Below are positions 24,542 to 32,574 of a stretch of 64,000 nt of DNA, piece by piece. Both the position numbers and the translations under genes were made by a program. Below the pieces are notes generated by a model that searched no databases, was not told the origin of the DNA, and saw only the letters and a list, made by a program, of their open reading frames with translations. This stretch comes from Microbacterium sp. 1S1 (lineage in GTDB: Bacteria; Actinomycetota; Actinomycetes; Actinomycetales; Microbacteriaceae): the NCBI RefSeq assembly GCF_008271365.1, contig NZ_CP043430.1, positions 1,550,001 through 1,614,000 of the forward strand, written 5' to 3'. Position 1 is the first letter of the stretch. Each line of letters begins with the position of its first letter.

Positions 24542-25807
24542 TCAGCGCTGGTTGCCGACCGCGCACGTCTCCTGCTCGAGCGTCTGACCGGAGATCTCCG
24601 GCGGCAGCGTCGCCCGGGCATCCGGCGCTGCGCTCGCCCCGGGCGCCGGGGAGGTCTCCGGGGTCGCCGGGGTCTCAGGCGCGGGGGTCACCAGCTCCAC
24701 GCCGCGGTGCGTCGCGACATCGCCGGTGAGCTGTACGGGCTTCCCGGCCCGCACCGCATCCCACAGGGCGGCGGCGGCGCTCTCGTCCGGCACCACCTTG
24801 TCGTCGTCGAACGGGTCGGCGACGTTCGGGTACTGCACGAACACGAAGTCGCTGAACTCCACGTCCTTCAGCGCGAGTGCGAGCTGCGTCAGCCGCAGCG
24901 GGTCGGCGAGCTCGTCGCTGGGGTCGATGTTGTCGGCGATCGCGTTGGTCACCCGCAGCACCTTGGGGATGTCGGTGAGCGTCTCCTCGCTGAGGACCTT
25001 CTTCGCCAGCCGGGACATGTACTGCTGCTGGTTGGAGATGCGCGCGAGGTCGCTCTCGTCCCCGACGCCGTGCCGCGTACGGATGAACTGGAGCGCCTCC
25101 ACTCCCGACACCGTGCGCATGCCCGCAGGCCAGTCGATGCCGGTGTGGCGATCGCGGATGCCGTCCCCGGCGATGCAGACCTCGACCCCGCCGATCGCGT
25201 CGGTGACGGCCATGACACCGTCGAAGCCGATCTTGGCGGCGAACTCGACCGGGATGTCGCCCAACTCGCTCACCGTCTTCGCCACGCACGACAGCCCCGC
25301 GTGCTCGAAGAGCGCGTTCATGGGTGCCTTCTCCATCGCCGAGGCGACGGAGCCGTCCTCGCGCGTGCACTCGGGTACGGGGACGCCCAGGTCGCGGGGG
25401 AGGGAGACCACGGTGACGTTGCGCGGCGCGGCGGAGACGTGCACGAGGAGGTTGACGTCGTTGCGGCTCCGGCCGTCGGCTTCGGCACAGCGCTCGTCGA
25501 ACAGCGCGGTGGCCTTGGGGCCGCACTCGTCCGTCCCCACGATGAGGATGCTGAAGGCCTTGTCGTCCGGATATGCGCCGATGGACGGCGGCTCGACCTC
25601 GGGCGCCCCCTCCAGGGTCACCGCCCCGTCGCCCACGCGATTGAAGACGTCCCACACGAGAAACCCCGCGACCGCCGCGGTCGAGACGAGGACGACGGCG
25701 AGGCCGATCCCCAGCCCGCGCAGGACGCGGGACGCCCGTCGGCGTGCGGGCTGCGGGGCGTGCCGGGGAAGCGGGCGGCGGTCGGCGTCTGGTCCTCGGC
25801 GGGGCAT
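24542..25807 (-). CDS. LytR-CpsA-Psr (LCP) family glycopolymer ligase
   Basis: 421 residues. A basic cytoplasmic tail (1-27), one membrane helix (about 28-51), then the extracytoplasmic LCP domain with its conserved motifs (ILIVGTDECG; RNDVNLLVHVSA; VSLPRDLGVPVP; LQFIRTRHGVGDESDLARISNQQ). A proline/alanine-rich C-terminal tail ends with a cysteine. LCP enzymes transfer lipid-linked glycopolymers (teichoic acid, arabinogalactan type) to peptidoglycan. It has its own -10 box next to the ATG and no operon partners. Confidence 0.92.
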   Translation of the reverse strand: MPRRGPDADRRPLPRHAPQPARRRASRVLRGLGIGLAVVLVSTAAVAGFLVWDVFNRVGDGAVTLEGAPEVEPPSIGAYPDDKAFSILIVGTDECGPKATALFDERCAEADGRSRNDVNLLVHVSAAPRNVTVVSLPRDLGVPVPECTREDGSVASAMEKAPMNALFEHAGLSCVAKTVSELGDIPVEFAAKIGFDGVMAVTDAIGGVEVCIAGDGIRDRHTGIDWPAGMRTVSGVEALQFIRTRHGVGDESDLARISNQQQYMSRLAKKVLSEETLTDIPKVLRVTNAIADNIDPSDELADPLRLTQLALALKDVEFSDFVFVQYPNVADPFDDDKVVPDESAAAALWDAVRAGKPVQLTGDVATHRGVELVTPAPETPATPETSPAPGASAAPDARATLPPEISGQTLEQETCAVGNQR

Positions 25808-25813
25808 GCGGGG

Positions 25814-25819
25814 AGCCTA
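25814..25819 (-). promoter_or_regulatory. Predicted leaderless -10 box of the LCP gene
   Basis: On the minus strand TAGGCT ends 6 nt before ATG 25807. Confidence 0.5.
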
Positions 25820-25865
25820 CCCCGAGGGCCTGATGTTACGGGGGTATGACGATTGTGGGAGGAAC

Positions 25866-25894
25866 TTGCAGCGAATTAGTTAGTCGTGAATACT
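25866..25894 (+). promoter_or_regulatory. Possible promoter of the sugar ABC operon
   Basis: TTGCAG (25866-25871) and AATACT (25889-25894) with a 17-bp spacer, in a locally AT-rich stretch (GAATTAGTTAGTCGTGAATAC) unusual in this genome. It is the most promoter-like region of the 147 bp between the LCP gene and the substrate-binding protein. An RpiR operator may overlap but no clean palindrome is seen. Confidence 0.4.
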
Positions 25895-25954
25895 TTTTCC
25901 TATCCCCGGTACGCACCCGATGCACACCTGGACTTTCAAAGAGGAGATCCCCCC

Positions 25955-27244
25955 ATGCACAAGCGCATTCTTCCGGCGGTGGCGCTCGGCGCCGTCGCCT
26001 CGATCGCTCTGGCCGGCTGCGCCGGCGGCAGCGGCGACAACGGCTCGACCAACGGCGAGGGCCAGGAGCTGACCGTCTGGATCATGAAGGGGACCAACCC
26101 CGACGCGACCGCCTTCTACGACAAGGTCTCGGAGGCCTTCGAGGAGGAGACCGGCGCGAAGGTCACCATCGAGGAGATCCAGTGGGCCGACGCCCACGAC
26201 CGCTTCGTGACCTCGATCGCCGGCGGTACGACGCCGGACATCGCCGAGACGGGCACCACGTGGACCGCCGAGTTCGCCGACGCCGGCGCGCTCCTCCCGC
26301 TCGACGAGTACGTCGACGCCGAGGACGGTCTGCGTGACGACCTGGTCGAGGGCCTCGCCGTCGCCGGCACCTACGAGGACGAGCTGTACGGCATGCCGTG
26401 GTACGCGGGTGTCCGCTCGATCGTCTACCGCACCGACGTGTTCGAGGAGCTCGGCCTCGAGGCTCCGAAGACTTGGGACGACATCGTCGCCGCCGGCGAG
26501 GCCATCAAGGCCGCCAAGCCCGACATGCTGCCCTTCCCCGTCGCGGGCGACGCCGAGTTCCAGGTCTACCCCTGGGTCTGGGGCGCCGGCGGCGAGATCG
26601 CCACGAAGGACGGCGACACCTGGACCAGCGAGCTCGACAGCGCCGAGTCGCAGGCCGGCATTGAGTTCTACACGGGTCTCGCGACCGAGCACGGCTTCTC
26701 GTCGGCCGGTGCCACCACGTGGAAGGAGACCGACCTCCGGGACGCCTTCACGCAGGGCAACGTCGCGATGATGCTCTCCGGCTCCTGGACGCCGAACGCC
26801 CTGATCGAGGCCAACCCCGAGCTCGAGGGCAAGATCGGCGCCGCGGTCATCCCCGGCCAGGACGGCGGCATTGCACCCTCCGTGCTCGGCGGGTCGCACC
26901 TGTCGGTGTTCAACACCACGAAGAACGCCGACCTCGCGTGGGAGTTCGTCAAGCTCATGACCACCGGTGAGTTCGCCGAGCAGTGGTCGAACGAGACCGG
27001 TTACTTCCCCGGCGTCCAGTCCGCGATGGAGGAGGCCCTCGCCTCGACCGACCCGCTCGTCGCTCCGTTCGCCGAGCAGATGGTCGACGGCGGCGCGTCC
27101 GTCCCGGTCACGCCGAACTTCGGTGCCGTCCAGGCGAAGAAGACCACCAACGCCATGATCCAGGCCATCCTCAGCGGGCAGAAGGACGTCGCGACCGCGA
27201 CGAAGGACGCTGCCGCCGAGATGACCGAACTGCTCAACCAGTAA
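25955..27244 (+). CDS. Sugar ABC transporter substrate-binding lipoprotein (family 1)
   Basis: 429 residues. Lipoprotein signal with lipobox LAGC (Cys22), then a family 1 solute-binding fold (LTVWIMKGTNPDATAFYDKVSEAFEEETG; AMMLSGSWTPNAL; PSVLGGSHLSV). It captures an oligosaccharide or amino sugar outside the cell for the two permeases that follow. ATG 25955 has a GAGGAG ribosome-binding site 8 nt upstream. It heads an operon with two permeases, a GH3 glycosidase and an RpiR regulator. No ATPase gene is present, as is usual where a shared MsmK-type ATPase is encoded elsewhere. Confidence 0.93.
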   Translation: MHKRILPAVALGAVASIALAGCAGGSGDNGSTNGEGQELTVWIMKGTNPDATAFYDKVSEAFEEETGAKVTIEEIQWADAHDRFVTSIAGGTTPDIAETGTTWTAEFADAGALLPLDEYVDAEDGLRDDLVEGLAVAGTYEDELYGMPWYAGVRSIVYRTDVFEELGLEAPKTWDDIVAAGEAIKAAKPDMLPFPVAGDAEFQVYPWVWGAGGEIATKDGDTWTSELDSAESQAGIEFYTGLATEHGFSSAGATTWKETDLRDAFTQGNVAMMLSGSWTPNALIEANPELEGKIGAAVIPGQDGGIAPSVLGGSHLSVFNTTKNADLAWEFVKLMTTGEFAEQWSNETGYFPGVQSAMEEALASTDPLVAPFAEQMVDGGASVPVTPNFGAVQAKKTTNAMIQAILSGQKDVATATKDAAAEMTELLNQ

Positions 27245-27259
27245 GGAACCATTCCTTCC

Positions 27260-28234
27260 ATGTCGATGGTGCAAGCGCCACTGCCGGCCACGAAGGCGGA
27301 GCCCTCCTCCGCCTCCGTGGCCGGCGGCCGGAAGCGTCGGGGTCTCTCGATCGTCACGGCCCGCCCCTGGCTCCTCCTCGCTCCCGGGCTGATCATCCTC
27401 GCGGGGCTCATGCTCTGGCCGCTCGTGCAGGTGTTCCTCTACTCGCTGCAGGACTACGGTCTGCGCGAGATCAACACCGGTGAGAGCAACTGGATCGGGC
27501 TGGACAACTACGCCGAGGCGCTCACCAATCCGACCCTGTGGACGGTGGTGCTCCCCAACACGGTCGGCTTCGCGGCCGTCGCGGTGTTCACCACCGTCGC
27601 ACTCGGGACCCTCGTCGCGCTGCTGCTGGCGCGCCTGGGCACCGTGTGGCGCACCATCGTCTCCAGCTGCATCATGGTCGCGTGGGCGATACCCGCCGTG
27701 ACCGGCACGTACGTCTGGACGTTCATCTTCGATGCCGACCGTGGCATCTTCAACAGCGTGTTGCAGGACCTCGGCCTCATCGACGGTCAGGTCAACTGGT
27801 TCACCAACCAGTGGTCGTTCTACGCGATCGTCCTCCTGAACGTCGTCCACCACGGCTTCCCGTTCGTCGCGATCACCGTGCTCGCCGGGTTGCTGGGCGT
27901 CTCGAAGGAGATGCTCGAGGCCGCGGCGCTCGACGGAGCCGGCGCGTGGCGCCGCTTCTGGAAGATCATCTTCCCGACGCTCAAGCCCGTCTTCTCCGTC
28001 GTCATCATCCTGTCGACGATCTGGGACTTCAAGGTCTTCGCGCAGGTCTACCTCATGCCCGGCGGCAGCGGCGGCAACCGTCAGGTGCTCAACCTCGGCG
28101 TGTGGTCGTACGTGGAGTCGTTCGGTCAGAACCGGTACGGCTTCGGTGCCGCCCTCGCGGTGCTGCTGACGCTCGTCCTGATCGGCATCACGATCGTGTA
28201 CATCCGCTCCCTCATGAAGGAGGACGAGCTGTGA
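27260..28234 (+). CDS. Sugar ABC transporter permease (MalF type)
   Basis: 324 residues, six membrane helices after a cytoplasmic N-terminus. The cytoplasmic EAA loop that contacts the ATPase is clear (EAAALDGAGAWRRFWKIIFPTLKP, about 218-242). Fifteen base pairs after the binding protein; overlaps the second permease by GTGA. It belongs to the CUT1 carbohydrate uptake class. Confidence 0.94.
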   Translation: MSMVQAPLPATKAEPSSASVAGGRKRRGLSIVTARPWLLLAPGLIILAGLMLWPLVQVFLYSLQDYGLREINTGESNWIGLDNYAEALTNPTLWTVVLPNTVGFAAVAVFTTVALGTLVALLLARLGTVWRTIVSSCIMVAWAIPAVTGTYVWTFIFDADRGIFNSVLQDLGLIDGQVNWFTNQWSFYAIVLLNVVHHGFPFVAITVLAGLLGVSKEMLEAAALDGAGAWRRFWKIIFPTLKPVFSVVIILSTIWDFKVFAQVYLMPGGSGGNRQVLNLGVWSYVESFGQNRYGFGAALAVLLTLVLIGITIVYIRSLMKEDEL

Positions 28235-29064
28235 ACCCCCGCCCCAGGCTCCGGTCGCGCATCGGACTCGGCATCGGCGTCGCCGCCGTCCTCGTCTTCA
28301 CCCTGTTCCCGGTCTACTGGATGGTCTCCAGCGCGTTCGACGCCAAGGCTTCCAGCGGTGGGCAGTCGCTCCTTCCGCAGGAGTTCACGTGGGACAACTT
28401 CGCCTTCGTGCTCACCGATGGCGGCTTCGGTACGTACCTGCGCAACTCGGCCATCGTGGCGCTCGTCACCGTGCTCGTCAGCGCCATCGTCTGCCTGCTC
28501 GCCGCGGTCGCCGTCGCGCGGTTCCGCTTCAAGTTCCGCACCACCGTCCTCATGATGATCCTCGTGGTGCAGATGGTGCCGCTCGAGGCGCTCGTCATCC
28601 CGCTGTTCCTCCAGGTGAAGAGCCTCGGTCTGCTCAACAGCATCATCGGCCTCATGGTCGTGTACGTGGCGCTGTCGCTCGCGTTCGGGATCTGGATGCT
28701 GCGCGGCTTCGTCGCCGCCGTCCCGGTCGAGCTCGAGGAGGCCGCGTACATCGACGGCGCGAGCTGGTGGCGGATGTTCCGCTCCATCCTGCTGCCGCTG
28801 GTGATGCCGGGTCTCGTCGCGACGAGCATCTTCAGCTTCATCACGGCATGGAACGAGTTCATCTTCGCCATGACGATCCTCGGAGCGCAGACCGACCAGT
28901 ACACGGTCTCGATCGGACTCAAGTCGTTCTTCGGCCTGTACTCCAACGACTGGGGCAGCATCATGGCCGCCTCCACGATCATCACGTTGCCCGTCATGAT
29001 CTTCTTCGTCATCGTGCAGCGCCGGCTCTCCGCCGGCATGGTCGCGGGAGCGGTGAAGGGATGA
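28231..29064 (+). CDS. Sugar ABC transporter permease (MalG type)
   Basis: 277 residues from GTG 28231, which overlaps the preceding stop and has an AAGGAGGA ribosome-binding site. Six membrane helices and the EAA loop EEAAYIDGASWWRMFRSILLPLVMPG. Second half of the membrane channel of the CUT1 importer. It overlaps the GH3 gene by ATGA, coupling transport to the cytosolic glycosidase. Confidence 0.94.
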   Translation: MNPRPRLRSRIGLGIGVAAVLVFTLFPVYWMVSSAFDAKASSGGQSLLPQEFTWDNFAFVLTDGGFGTYLRNSAIVALVTVLVSAIVCLLAAVAVARFRFKFRTTVLMMILVVQMVPLEALVIPLFLQVKSLGLLNSIIGLMVVYVALSLAFGIWMLRGFVAAVPVELEEAAYIDGASWWRMFRSILLPLVMPGLVATSIFSFITAWNEFIFAMTILGAQTDQYTVSIGLKSFFGLYSNDWGSIMAASTIITLPVMIFFVIVQRRLSAGMVAGAVKG

Positions 29065-30587
29065 CCGACGATCTCGAGCGCCTCGCCAACGGCGTGCTCT
29101 GGCCTGGATTCTTCGGCACCACGGCACCTGCCTGGCTCGTGGAGGAACTGCGCGACGGCCTGGCCGGCGTGGTCTATTTCGGGCAGAACGTGGGGGAGGG
29201 GCTGTCAGCACTGAGCGCACAGATCCTCGACGCGAACCCGGACGCTCTGATCGGCGTGGACGAGGAGGGCGGCAGCGTCACCCGTCTGGAGTCCGCGACC
29301 GGTTCCACGCTCCCCGGCGCCGCACAGCTCGGCGCGCTCGACGACGTCGTCGCGTCGGAGCGCACCGGCGCCGAGCTCGCCCGCCGCGTGCGCGCCGTCG
29401 GCGCGAACGTCGTGCTGGGCCCGGTCGCCGACGTCAACACCGACCCCCGCAACCCCGTCATCGGCGTGCGCTCGTTCGGTTCCGACGAGGCGCTCGTGAC
29501 ACGTCACGTCGTCGCGACCGTCGACGGCATCCAGGACGGCGGAGCGGCCGCGTGCGTGAAGCACTTCCCCGGACACGGGGACACGCACCTCGACTCGCAC
29601 CACGCGCTGCCGGAGATCTCGCTCGATGTGGCCGAGTACCAGCGTGTGCACCTCGAGCCCTTCCGGGCGGCCGTCGAGGCCGGGGTCGACGCCATCATGA
29701 CCGCGCACATCGTCGTCCCCGCGTGGGGCGAGCAGCCGGCGACGCTCAATCCGCGGGTGCTCGGCATGCTGCGCGAGTGGGGCTTCCAGGGCGTCATCAT
29801 CACCGACGCGCTCGATATGGCCGCGATCAGGGAGACCGTGGGGCTCGGCGGCGGTGCGGCACAGGCCCTGGCGGCCGGCGCCGACCTCCTCTGCATCGGC
29901 AACCCGACCAACCCCGGCGATGCCGCACTGCCCGACCAGGACCTGCGGGACTTCCTCGCCGCCCGCGACGGGATCGTCGCCGCCCTGCGCGACGGCTCGC
30001 TCGCACGGGAGCGGGTCGAGGAGGCGGCCGGCCGCGTCTCCGCCCTCGCCGCTCGCCTGCGCGCTGCCGCGACGGCCGACGACCCGTCCGAGACGCCCGC
30101 CGCCGACGCGGCGTACGACGCCGACGAGATCGTCCGCGGGGCCCTGTCGCTCTCCGGCGACGTCCCGCTCGGCGCCGACGCGCTCGCGGTGATCGACGCC
30201 CGACGCCGCTCGACGCTCGCGGTGGACAGCGCCGCCTCGTATGTGGCCGAAGCGCTCGCGGGAGACGGACTGCGGGTGCGGCTCGACGTGGCCGCCCGCC
30301 CGGTGGACGAGCAGGACGCGGTGATCGCCGAGGTCGCCGCAGCGACCGGCACGACGGTCCTCCTCGTGGACCGCCCGAACACCGAGCCCGCGCAACGTGC
30401 GCTGATCGAGCGGGCGGCGCTCCGGGACCCGAAGGCCGTCGTGGTGAACGTCGGCCTCCCCGTGGAGGATCCGCTACCGCTGCCCACCGTCGAGGTCGGC
30501 GCCGCCAGTCGGCTCGGCGCCCAGGCCGCGCGGGATGCCCTCCTCGGCGGGTTCCGGCCCCGACAGAGGACGACCGCCGCCGGTTGA
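29061..30587 (+). CDS. Glycoside hydrolase family 3, beta-N-acetylhexosaminidase (NagZ)-like
   Basis: 508 residues, no signal peptide, so cytoplasmic. The GH3 (beta/alpha)8 domain covers about 1-345: substrate motif KHFPGHGDT (167-175) with the His/Asp pair characteristic of the NagZ branch, and the nucleophile Asp249 in IITDALDM. A C-terminal extension of about 160 residues has an alpha/beta look and no known motif that I recognise. NagZ enzymes cleave terminal GlcNAc from wall-derived disaccharides. It is coupled to a sugar importer and followed by an RpiR regulator, so it should process the imported sugar. Confidence 0.9.
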   Translation: MTDDLERLANGVLWPGFFGTTAPAWLVEELRDGLAGVVYFGQNVGEGLSALSAQILDANPDALIGVDEEGGSVTRLESATGSTLPGAAQLGALDDVVASERTGAELARRVRAVGANVVLGPVADVNTDPRNPVIGVRSFGSDEALVTRHVVATVDGIQDGGAAACVKHFPGHGDTHLDSHHALPEISLDVAEYQRVHLEPFRAAVEAGVDAIMTAHIVVPAWGEQPATLNPRVLGMLREWGFQGVIITDALDMAAIRETVGLGGGAAQALAAGADLLCIGNPTNPGDAALPDQDLRDFLAARDGIVAALRDGSLARERVEEAAGRVSALAARLRAAATADDPSETPAADAAYDADEIVRGALSLSGDVPLGADALAVIDARRRSTLAVDSAASYVAEALAGDGLRVRLDVAARPVDEQDAVIAEVAAATGTTVLLVDRPNTEPAQRALIERAALRDPKAVVVNVGLPVEDPLPLPTVEVGAASRLGAQAARDALLGGFRPRQRTTAAG

Positions 30588-30601
30588 GACGGGATCAGCG
30601 C

Positions 30602-31477
30602 ATGGACGACGACGTTCTGGCCGTGGTGCGGCGCTCCCTCCCCAAGCTCAGCGCGGCGGAGGGACGCGTCGCCGAGACGATCCTCGGGGACCCCACCCTC
30701 GTCGTGGACCTCGCGATCAACGACCTCGCGCTCCTCTGCCGGACGTCGCTCTCGACGGTCGCGCGCTTCGCGCAGTCGCTGGGGTACAGCGGCTATCGGG
30801 AGCTCCGGGTGGCCGTCGCTCGAGCGGTCACGCTGGCTCAGGCGCAGCAGGCGCGCTTCGGCCTCGACTCCACGGCGATCGATCCTGACGACGGACCGGC
30901 CGCGATCGCCGCGAAGCTCGCGGCGCAGGAGATCGACGCGATCGAGAAGACCGCACGGGCTCTGGACGCGGATGCCCTCGACCGGGTGGCGAGGGCAGTC
31001 GTCGCCGCCCGGCACATCGATCTGTTCGGCCAGGCCGCCTCGTCGCTGACGGCTCAGGATCTCCAGCTCAAGCTCTCCCGCATCGGCTGCTCGGTGACGC
31101 ATTCGGCCGATCCGCACCTCGCGATCACCGCAGCCTCTCTGCGTTCCTCCGCTGACGTGGCGATCGCGTTCTCACACGGTGGCGAGACGGCCGAGACCGT
31201 TCGCGCTCTGGAGGTCGCGCGTGGCACCGGTGCGCTCGCGGTCGCGGTCACGAGCGCGGCGGGTTCCCCGCTCGCGGCCGTCGCCGACGTCGTCCTGCTC
31301 AGCCAGGCGCAGGAGTCGCCGTTCCGGATGGCCGCGATGTCGAGCCGGATCGCGCAGCTCGCGCTCATCGACGTGCTCTTCGTGCGGATCGTCCAGCAGA
31401 GCGGGGAGCACGTCGCGGTCTCCCTGCAGCGCACCCACGACGCGGTGCCCCCGCGGCGCGGGCGTGAAGCGGACTGA
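30602..31477 (+). CDS. RpiR/MurR family transcriptional regulator with SIS domain
   Basis: 291 residues. N-terminal helix-turn-helix of the RpiR type (about 1-77: LSAAEGRVAETILGDP ... LALLCRTSLSTVARFAQSLGYSGYRELRVAV) and a C-terminal SIS domain (about 125-265: HIDLFGQAASSLTAQDLQLKLSRIG ... AFSHGGETAETVRALEVARG) that binds phosphosugars. MurR of E. coli, a relative, senses MurNAc-6-phosphate. Last gene of the sugar operon, 14 bp after GH3; likely regulates it. The effector here is unknown. Confidence 0.92.
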   Translation: MDDDVLAVVRRSLPKLSAAEGRVAETILGDPTLVVDLAINDLALLCRTSLSTVARFAQSLGYSGYRELRVAVARAVTLAQAQQARFGLDSTAIDPDDGPAAIAAKLAAQEIDAIEKTARALDADALDRVARAVVAARHIDLFGQAASSLTAQDLQLKLSRIGCSVTHSADPHLAITAASLRSSADVAIAFSHGGETAETVRALEVARGTGALAVAVTSAAGSPLAAVADVVLLSQAQESPFRMAAMSSRIAQLALIDVLFVRIVQQSGEHVAVSLQRTHDAVPPRRGREAD

Positions 31478-31486
31478 GGGCCTCTG

Positions 31487-32407
31487 TCAGTCGACGTGGT
31501 CGCGCGTGCTGGCGATGGCGCGCGTCGCGATGCGGTGCGCGCGGGCGAGGCTCCCCGCCAGCGACAACCCGGTGAGCACACCGGCGAGGAAACCCGCGGC
31601 GAACGCGTCGCCCGCACCGATCGTCTCGACGACCGGTGCGTCGAGGGCGTCGCTCGCCGCACGGTCGCCGCCGTCGAACGCGACGGCCCCTGCCGGATCC
31701 GTCACGACGAGGTACCGGGGTTCGGGGAGGAGCGCACGGAGGTCGTCCGGCGCGCTCGTGCCGAACACGGCCTCGGCGTCCGGGCGCGTGCAGAACACGA
31801 CGTCGGCGCGGTGGGCGAGGTCGGTGAGAACAGCGTGCGCCTCGGCCTCCCGGCCCCGCCACAGCGCCGGACGCCAGTTGAGGTCGAAGCTGACGAGGCG
31901 GCCGGGACGAGGTGCTGTGACCAGAGCCTCCTGGGCCGCACGTGCCGAGGGCGACAACGCGGGCGTGATGCCGGTGGTGTGCACGAGGGCCGCCGTCGCG
32001 AGCAGTTCGGCGGCCACGGGCGACTCCAGGGAGCGCGGCGACAGCGCGGCGGCCGCGGACCCGGCCCGGTAGTAGTGCATGGTGCCGTCCACCGCGCCGT
32101 CCGGACGCGGGGACAGCTCCTTGACGTACAGCCCCGTCGGTGCCAGCGGGTCGACCTCCACCGCGCGGTCGTCGACGCCGTGCGCCCGCAGCTCCGCCGT
32201 CAGGAATCGTCCGAAGCCGTCGTCGCCCACCCTCGACACGACCGCGGTCCGGATGCCGGCGGAAGCGAGGGCGATCGCGGTGTTCCACTCGGCGCCCGCG
32301 AGCGAACGCTGGAAGGTGCGGCAGGTCTCGAGCGGTCCTGCGGTAGCGGAGACGAGGGCGACCAGACCCTCGCCGAGGCACACGACGAGGGGAGTGGTGT
32401 CCGGCAC
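31487..32407 (-). CDS. PfkB family carbohydrate kinase (2-keto-3-deoxygluconate kinase-like)
   Basis: 306 residues from GTG 32407, placed by the -10 box 7 nt upstream (the frame is open to 32572). PfkB signatures: the N-terminal GAEWNTAIALASAG glycine-type motif and the C-terminal ATP/catalytic motif ETIGAGDAFAAGFLAGVL. The overall pattern (LGEGLVAL start, GLYVKE, SFDLNWRPALW) is like KDG/sugar kinases. It converges with the RpiR gene 9 bp away and could phosphorylate the sugar released by the GH3 enzyme; this link is inference. Confidence 0.87.
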   Translation of the reverse strand: MPDTTPLVVCLGEGLVALVSATAGPLETCRTFQRSLAGAEWNTAIALASAGIRTAVVSRVGDDGFGRFLTAELRAHGVDDRAVEVDPLAPTGLYVKELSPRPDGAVDGTMHYYRAGSAAAALSPRSLESPVAAELLATAALVHTTGITPALSPSARAAQEALVTAPRPGRLVSFDLNWRPALWRGREAEAHAVLTDLAHRADVVFCTRPDAEAVFGTSAPDDLRALLPEPRYLVVTDPAGAVAFDGGDRAASDALDAPVVETIGAGDAFAAGFLAGVLTGLSLAGSLARAHRIATRAIASTRDHVD

Positions 32408-32414
32408 GTTCTGG

Positions 32415-32420
32415 ACATTA
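32415..32420 (-). promoter_or_regulatory. Predicted leaderless -10 box of the PfkB kinase
   Basis: On the minus strand TAATGT ends 7 nt before GTG 32407. The same TAATGT-7-start spacing is seen at padR. Confidence 0.5.
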
Positions 32421-32469
32421 CCGGATCGAGGGTGGCCGTGCGTCGATACCGGATCGCAACCTCGGAGCC

Positions 32470-32498
32470 TTGGCATCGGACGGACCTCTGGGTACCTT
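32470..32498 (+). promoter_or_regulatory. Promoter of the peptide ABC operon
   Basis: TTGGCA (32470-32475), 17-bp spacer, TACCTT (32493-32498). It predicts a leader of about 70 nt ahead of ATG 32575. Confidence 0.55.
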
Positions 32499-32574
32499 CG
32501 AGGAATCACCGTCTCCGCAGCGACGATGCCCGGAGACGCGCAAGGAAGCGCCCGACAGGGAAGGTCATACACAC

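Noticed and set aside
32410..32465. Repeat ACCGGATCG (two copies) between the divergent kinase and peptide-binding genes as an operator
   Set aside because: Not palindromic and too short to separate from chance in 70 % GC DNA.
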